Part shown: in pieces, positions 58,838 to 64,000 of the stretch
Layout of the letters: each line of letters begins with the position of its first letter
Position numbering within the stretch: position 1 is the first letter of the stretch
Assembly: GCA_009363875.1 (NCBI GenBank)
Contig: CM018695.1
Span: forward strand, 16,712,755-16,776,754
DNA length: 64,000 bases
Source of the DNA: Mikania micrantha
Lineage: Eukaryota > Streptophyta > Magnoliopsida > Asterales > Asteraceae
Direction: 5' to 3'
Translations under genes and position numbers: made by a program
The notes under the pieces: model-generated
The model's database searches: none
Told to the model about the DNA's origin: nothing
What the model saw: only the letters and a program-made list of their open reading frames with translations

Positions 58838-59712
58838 GATGGAGTCATCTACTATCAGGATCGTATATGGATTCCTGCCGCTGATGAATTGAGAAGGCTT
58901 ATCTTTGATGAAGCACACAAGGCAAAGTACTCATTACATCCGGGCACTGATAAAATGTACCAAGACTTATGGGGATTTTATTGATGGTCGGGAATGAAGA
59001 AAGACATAGCCGAGTACGTAGGTCGATGCCTTACATGTGATAAGGTAAAGGCAGAACACCAGAAGCCGTCAGGTCTACTGGAACAGACTGAGATTTCGCT
59101 TTGGAAGTGGGAACAAATAGCTATGGACTATGTTACCAAGCTACCCCGCACTTCCAATGGTCATGATACTATATGGGTTATCGTTGATCGATTAACCAAA
59201 TCTGCTCATTTCTTGCCAAAGCGTGAGACCTGCACGATGGATAAACTGGCGAGACTATACATCAACGAGATAGTGGTACGTCATGGTGCACCATTACCTA
59301 TCATTTCGGATGGAGACAGCAGATTCACATCATGGTTCTAGCAATCATTGCAGAAATCTCTAGGGACGCACTTAAATCTGAGTACCGCTTACCATCCACA
59401 AACGGACGGTCAGAGCGAATGTACGATACAGACCCTGGAGGACATGTAGAGAACCTGTGTATTTTGGATTTCGGTGGGAATTGGGACTCTCATTTGCCAC
59501 TGATTGAATTCTTCTACAACAACAATTATCATAGTAGTATCGGTTGTGTACCGTTCGAGGCTCATTATGGCCAGAAATATCGGTCACCGAACTGTTGGAC
59601 TGAAGTAGGAGATAATCGAACAACTATACCAGATCTTAGCCTAGAGACTACTGGCAAGATTGCTCAGATTCAACAAAGGCTACAGAAAACAAGGAGCAGA
59701 CAGAAAACCTAA
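58838..59712 (+). pseudogene. Gypsy B integrase
   Basis: The zinc module begins about 58905 (DEAHKAKYSLHPGTDKMYQ) and ends CLTCDKVKAEHQ, after a stop at 58982-58984. Frame 58994-59341 has IAMDYVTKLPR (first Asp) and IISDGDSRFTSWF (second Asp), then a stop at 59339-59341. Frame 59332-59712 and its neighbour carry HPQTDGQSE (Glu) in shifted frame and LPLIEFFYNNNYHSSIG. All catalytic residues are traceable, but on at least three frames. Confidence 0.9.
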
Positions 59713-59733
59713 GCCTATAAACGGCGTAAGCCG

Positions 59734-60225
59734 TTGGAATTTCAAGTGGGAAACCGGGTCATGTTAAAGGTGTCCCCAAGGAAAAATGTTGTCCATTTTG
59801 AAAAGAAAGGCAAACTAGCACCACGATACGTGGGACCGTTCGAAATCATTGAACGAATTAGTCCTGTAGCGTATAGACTGAGATCATCAGATAAACTCAG
59901 TGGTGTGCATGACGTGTTTCATGTCTCGAACTTGAAGAAACGATTTACTAACGAATCGTTCGTCATACCAGTTGAAGAAATTCAATTGGAAGAACATTTA
60001 CACTTTATCGAAGAACCTTTAGAGATTATGGATCGCAAGGTTAAACAACTAAGTCGAAGCCGTACTCCGATTGTTAAGATTAGTTGGAATTCAAAGTGCG
60101 GATCCGAGTTTACTTGGGAACGCGAAGATCACATGAAGTTCAAGTATCCCCACTATTTACAGAGGAAGCCATACCGGATAATAATTCTTAAATTTCGAGA
60201 CGAAATTTCTCTAATAAGGGGAGAC
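59734..60225 (+). pseudogene. Gypsy B integrase C-terminus and chromodomain-like tail
   Basis: The frame begins MEFQVGNRVMLKVSPRKNVV and contains RYVGPFEIIERI, VHDVFHVSNLKKRF, LEIMDRKVKQLSRSRTP and GSEFTWEREDHMKFKYPHYL. It is intact through this part and reads on into LTR 2 to 60261, giving a tail extended by a few dozen residues. The natural stop seems to be lost. Confidence 0.9.
60213..60225 (+). other. Polypurine tract of gypsy B
   Basis: AATAAGGGGAGAC directly precedes TGTAACATC of LTR 2. It lies inside the open frame of the tail. Confidence 0.9.
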
Positions 60226-63200
60226 TGTAACATCAGTGCCGGAAACGTAACCGGAAAATGATCGCAACAGTAACATGAAGAGTAAACAGGTGCAAACTCT
60301 ACGTATTTCATGGTATGTCATTATCATTTCATGTTTATCATAGAACTACTTCGGATTCATTTCAGAAACGTAACTCAGAGCTATGGTTTAACAGTCAGAA
60401 TCAAATCTGACAACACAGAACTATTATGCGAATTGTATTTAGGACTTTATTATGTATAAGCGTATGTGAGATTGTACAAAACCAAACGATAACGGATATC
60501 ATAATGCGAATGTTGAACTAACGGAGTATTCGTGTGAGTGATGATTCGCACGAATATATCGGTGAGTTTAACGTTCAGAACGATGTCCAAAAATTAGAAA
60601 ATCAAATCGAAAAGTATAGTTGTCGTCTTATTCGTACGGGTGACGATCCGAACGAATACGCGCGAAAACCGTATAATTCGATTAAACCATAAAATTAAAC
60701 GTTTTTGAAATGGTAAAAATAAATGAAAGATATCTAGTTAATTTATTAGGAATTACCCCCTAAAATAATTTAGAAAACTTTATTTTAAGGGATCGTAATG
60801 TTTCGTTATGAGAGAAACCGAAACCGACGCGTACGCGCGAAACCGAGCGAAACTTAAGTAACCCGAACAAACCTGAACCTTTAAAACCATAAAAAGACAC
60901 TAAATTCCATTTGAATTTTCATAAAAACCCTTCTCTCTCTCCAAAACCGTTCATCTCTCTCTACCTTTCCTCTCACTAAAACATCCATATCTCTCTCAAA
61001 TCTGCACCAAATTGGGTGTTTTTGGTGTCCAAACGACCGTAGAAACGCGTAGATCGTGAAGAGACGAATAAATAGAGCTTTGAATGGCCAAAAAAGAGGT
61101 AGAAACGAGTCAGAAATAACTGATTTACTGAAACATGTACGATTCATCTTCTTCTTCGACCCAACTGAACTTTGCAGCTAATTTTCGACCTTTAAACCTC
61201 TAGGACCTGCACTAAATCAACTTGGGGAGCTAAGGAACATCCTAGATGGAATAGTGGGTGACTAGAACAACGGATTTGAGGTAAAACTGAACAAAATGTG
61301 ATTTTTTTTCTTGCTGGAACACTGTTCCGAACATAGCAGGTGTTCAGTCCATTTTGGAGCTGCAAAACCCTTAGGATATGTACTAAAACAAACTAGGATG
61401 TTAAGGATTCCATTATATTTATGTTTGGGTCAGTTTAAATTAGATTTGGGGCTGTGTATAGAAATTTCGATGACATAAGGGCTGCACTAGGGGTTGGACG
61501 ATGCTGATGGTATCGGCAGATTCTGCGCAGCCAGTTCCTTTGTATTTTTAACATAGAAAACATTCAATTTAACTAACGAAAATTTCCATCATACTAGCTC
61601 AATATGTTAGGAACAACTTTCATCAAGACAAGTTTCATTGGTTTGGACTTTAAATGGTTCAAAACAGTGTCCTAAGTCAGAAGGTACTGAATGGAACACT
61701 GATTTTATACCAACTGTTTGAAGCCTCATTTGGACGAACTAGAAAGCTTATAAAAAATGGATAGAAATCTAACATCCCAAAATTGATCGTGAAGCTTTAG
61801 TTTGCTCGATTTGGAGTTCCTATGATCAAGTTATGACCTGTAGAAGTCGGGACAGCCTACTGCCCGATTTCCAGATTTTGGGTAGTTTAAGAAATCTTAG
61901 GTTTTGACATGTTTTGCAAGCTACCAGCTATGTGGTATGTGTTTATGCATAATTTCAAACAAAAATAACTATATGAACATTCAGATATGGTGGTTTAGGT
62001 TCTTGTTACCTTTGTTTAAGTTAGGTGATTGGGTGTTAACCGATTTTTAAAACCATGGATATTAAGATTTTTCTAACACCAAGACTTTCTAAACTCTTTT
62101 GACCCATAACATATGTTTTAACCATCAAGCGAGATTAAAACACTTTGGATTTCAATAATCAAAACAAAGAGACATGATAATTTATGTTAGGTTAAAAAGG
62201 GTTGTTACATGGCTATAGGTTTCAAAAGAACTAAAGAACGACAAGGTAAGATCAATGGGAATTCAATGAGACAAATTAAGTATGGGTTGTTCGACCTTAT
62301 GTTGTCAACACGCAATCCATAGAAAATTCATGTCATGGTTAAACAATTGAGAATATTCAAATAGAATGAATTTAATTAATAGCTAATTGTTATATTTTTA
62401 TAAATGGTATTGGTTTTGTTTAAAGTTTATATAGTTATGAAAGTTAGTTTTATTATAACTGATTGGGATTTGGTTGTAAAATAGACAATATAAATTGTCT
62501 GGATTTGGACTAAAAACAAAGGAAACTCTGCCCGATTTTCGTAAAAATTTAAAAGTAAGTTGTTATTAACTAACGAATAAGGGATTCATAGAGGGTATGT
62601 AACATAGAATAATTAAAGAAAATCTTAGTAACACATTAGCAAGTATATAGGACACGTAGTCGCACACCGAGACCTAAACCCTATATACGTTAACTATAAA
62701 TACTTATAGTATTCGAATCGTAATAAATCAACACAGGTGCTGAAGATACTTAATTTACAACAAACGAGCGCGCATTATTTTCTTGGTTGAAACATAAGAG
62801 CTACAACACAGGTGAGTTCATTGCCCCTTTTCTAAACATTTTTGTTTTCAAACGCGGGGCTGAGAAGCATGCGTAAACCTTTTTATTTAAATTGTTTTAC
62901 GTAAATGCTTTTATTTATTATTTGCTTATTATATATGCTTGTTTATACTCCTGGACTCCTGTCTAGGTAATTGCTATACAGAATTAACTAACAAGTTAAT
63001 TAATTACTCTTTTGAGTAATACCTTAATTCTAAACTCTAAACAAACCCTTAGTCCCTCAAGTTCAAATTCAAGAATCTAAATTCAAAGTGAAATCAACAG
63101 AACTAAAGCTAAAGATCAAATGCAATGGAATCTAATCCAGTGTGTGATCAGTAAACTAAGGATCCTAATCAGGAATCTATAATTATTGTGGAAATCATGG

Positions 63201-64000
63201 AATTCAAAATATCAGAATCAAGAAGATCATAACCGTGTGTGAATCATTGAAATAATGAAATCATTAAGATCTAATGATATTATTAATTGCTTAAATTAAG
63301 GTGGATGTCAGTTGTATGTAAATCAAGACCATGTGTAACACACAGAAAGTCCCGGCATAAATAGTAGACTCTTGTAGTCAAGCTATATGGGCATAACTTA
63401 AACGATTAAACAAAATCAAGAGAATCAAAGAAGATCAAGAATCAAAGGATATCCTTAAAGTCCTGGCATGTACAGTAGACCAATGGGTCAAGCTGATATG
63501 GGCATCATTAAAGTCCCGACACATACAGGTAGACTCACTGTGGGTCACACCTAATATTGGCCACGTGTGAGAGGGTACAACTTGGACAACCATCAACAAC
63601 TAAGACTAATTGATTAAGTCAAATAAGGCCCAATCATCATGTCTTAGTTGTATTTAAATGCTTTATTATTTATTTAATGAAACATTTAATATTATATTTC
63701 TACAAGTGTTCTGGGTAATCACGTAGACATGTTGAACTCAGGAAATCAGAGGTATTTCAAATTGTGGAAATCAAATTCTAAAATGGAAGTGGGTGGTAGG
63801 TAAGACGCTTAATTATCATTAACAACAATGTCCTATGTGGCCTAGTATGTGGTGGGATGGCGTCTGGGCGGGTTGTAGGCTCGACCCTTTCGTATGCCCT
63901 ATATATAAGCATACCGAGTTGGATAATACAGGTGATGTTAATGAGGTTAAGGTTGTTACCGAAGAGATTGGTAAATGCTAATGTATACATGTTTTTAGAA
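60226..64000 (+). repeat. 3' LTR of gypsy B, truncated by window end
   Basis: Colinear with 52019-52711 and 53312-56400. It lacks the nested copia LTR. Donor-like site at 62811/62812. One 167-bp repeat copy begins near 63800. Confidence 0.94.

Larger units (their letters stand above)
52019..64000 (+). mobile_element. Gypsy family B element, long LTRs, gutted internal region
   Basis: LTR 1 is 52019-57268 (5.25 kb, including a 600-bp nested insertion). The internal region is 57269-60225 (2957 bp). LTR 2 starts at 60226 and leaves the window. Left flank is AAGGA (52014-52018). Primer site GATTGGTATCAGAGCTC at 57269 and polypurine tract AATAAGGGGAGAC at about 60213-60225. The internal region keeps Gag zinc fingers, a scrap of RT, integrase and a chromodomain-like tail; the Gag core, protease, most RT and RNase H are gone. 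The first 100 bases of the two LTRs differ at only a few positions, suggesting a recent insertion. Confidence 0.93.

Overview
This window is nuclear DNA of a flowering plant. Asteraceae is my best guess, because the SIRE-type element near 30 kb carries an accessory ORF of a kind I associate with composite genomes. Plant origin itself is secure: Ty3/gypsy chromoviruses and Ty1/copia elements with plant-type initiator-Met-tRNA primer sites, a CACTA-type terminus, and long AT-rich spacers. I found no intact cellular gene, rRNA, tRNA or CRISPR array. Nearly all coding capacity is decayed retrotransposon protein, so the window reads as a nested transposon landscape.

Layout. 1-1603: flank with two facing copia-LTR fragments. 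1604-15128: a gag-only copia element (TSD GAGAT), split by a full gypsy chromovirus, family A (3491-14771, minus strand, TSD CCGCG). 15516-20200: a CACTA-like terminus interrupted by a solo LTR of gypsy family B (15725-19768, TSD CTTAG). 21156-22572: a small non-autonomous LTR element whose 3' LTR is cut by a plant-mobile-domain gene fragment. 23172-37352: a SIRE-type copia element (TSD ATGGA) with gag, protease, integrase, deleted RT, RNase H and an accessory ORF, the last interrupted by a solo family A LTR (31961-34817, TSD TGAAT). 37353-43086: AT-rich spacer with a foldback MITE (38276-38602) and a TRIM-sized element (41772-42445, TSD GCAAG) whose outer ends are inverted repeats. 43087-52018: fused pieces of LTR D, LTR A, a 3' half of gypsy C (minus) and a 5' half of gypsy A (plus). 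52019-64000: a gypsy B element with about 5 kb LTRs, a gutted internal region and a nested solo copia LTR (TSD AAATT). Its second LTR runs off the window.

Relative order from nesting: gag-only copia before gypsy A; SIRE before solo LTR A; CACTA before solo LTR B; LTR D before LTR A before gypsy C; gypsy A before gypsy B before the solo copia LTR. The two B LTRs look most alike by eye, so B is probably the youngest large insertion.

The signals most worth a second look are not genes. (1) A splice-donor-like block and a branch-point/acceptor-like block recur in LTRs of four gypsy families, suggesting an intron inside the LTR. (2) The SIRE element carries a dense CTTCYGA motif cluster in its pol-to-accessory-ORF spacer, its LTRs and its gag-pol linker. 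(3) Family A LTRs share a GC-rich GCG-N-TACGCC cluster and a 22-bp palindrome. (4) Family B LTRs carry a TATA-containing tandem repeat that varies in copy number. (5) Family A has a separate ORF upstream of gag. All repeat boundaries and identities were read by eye.
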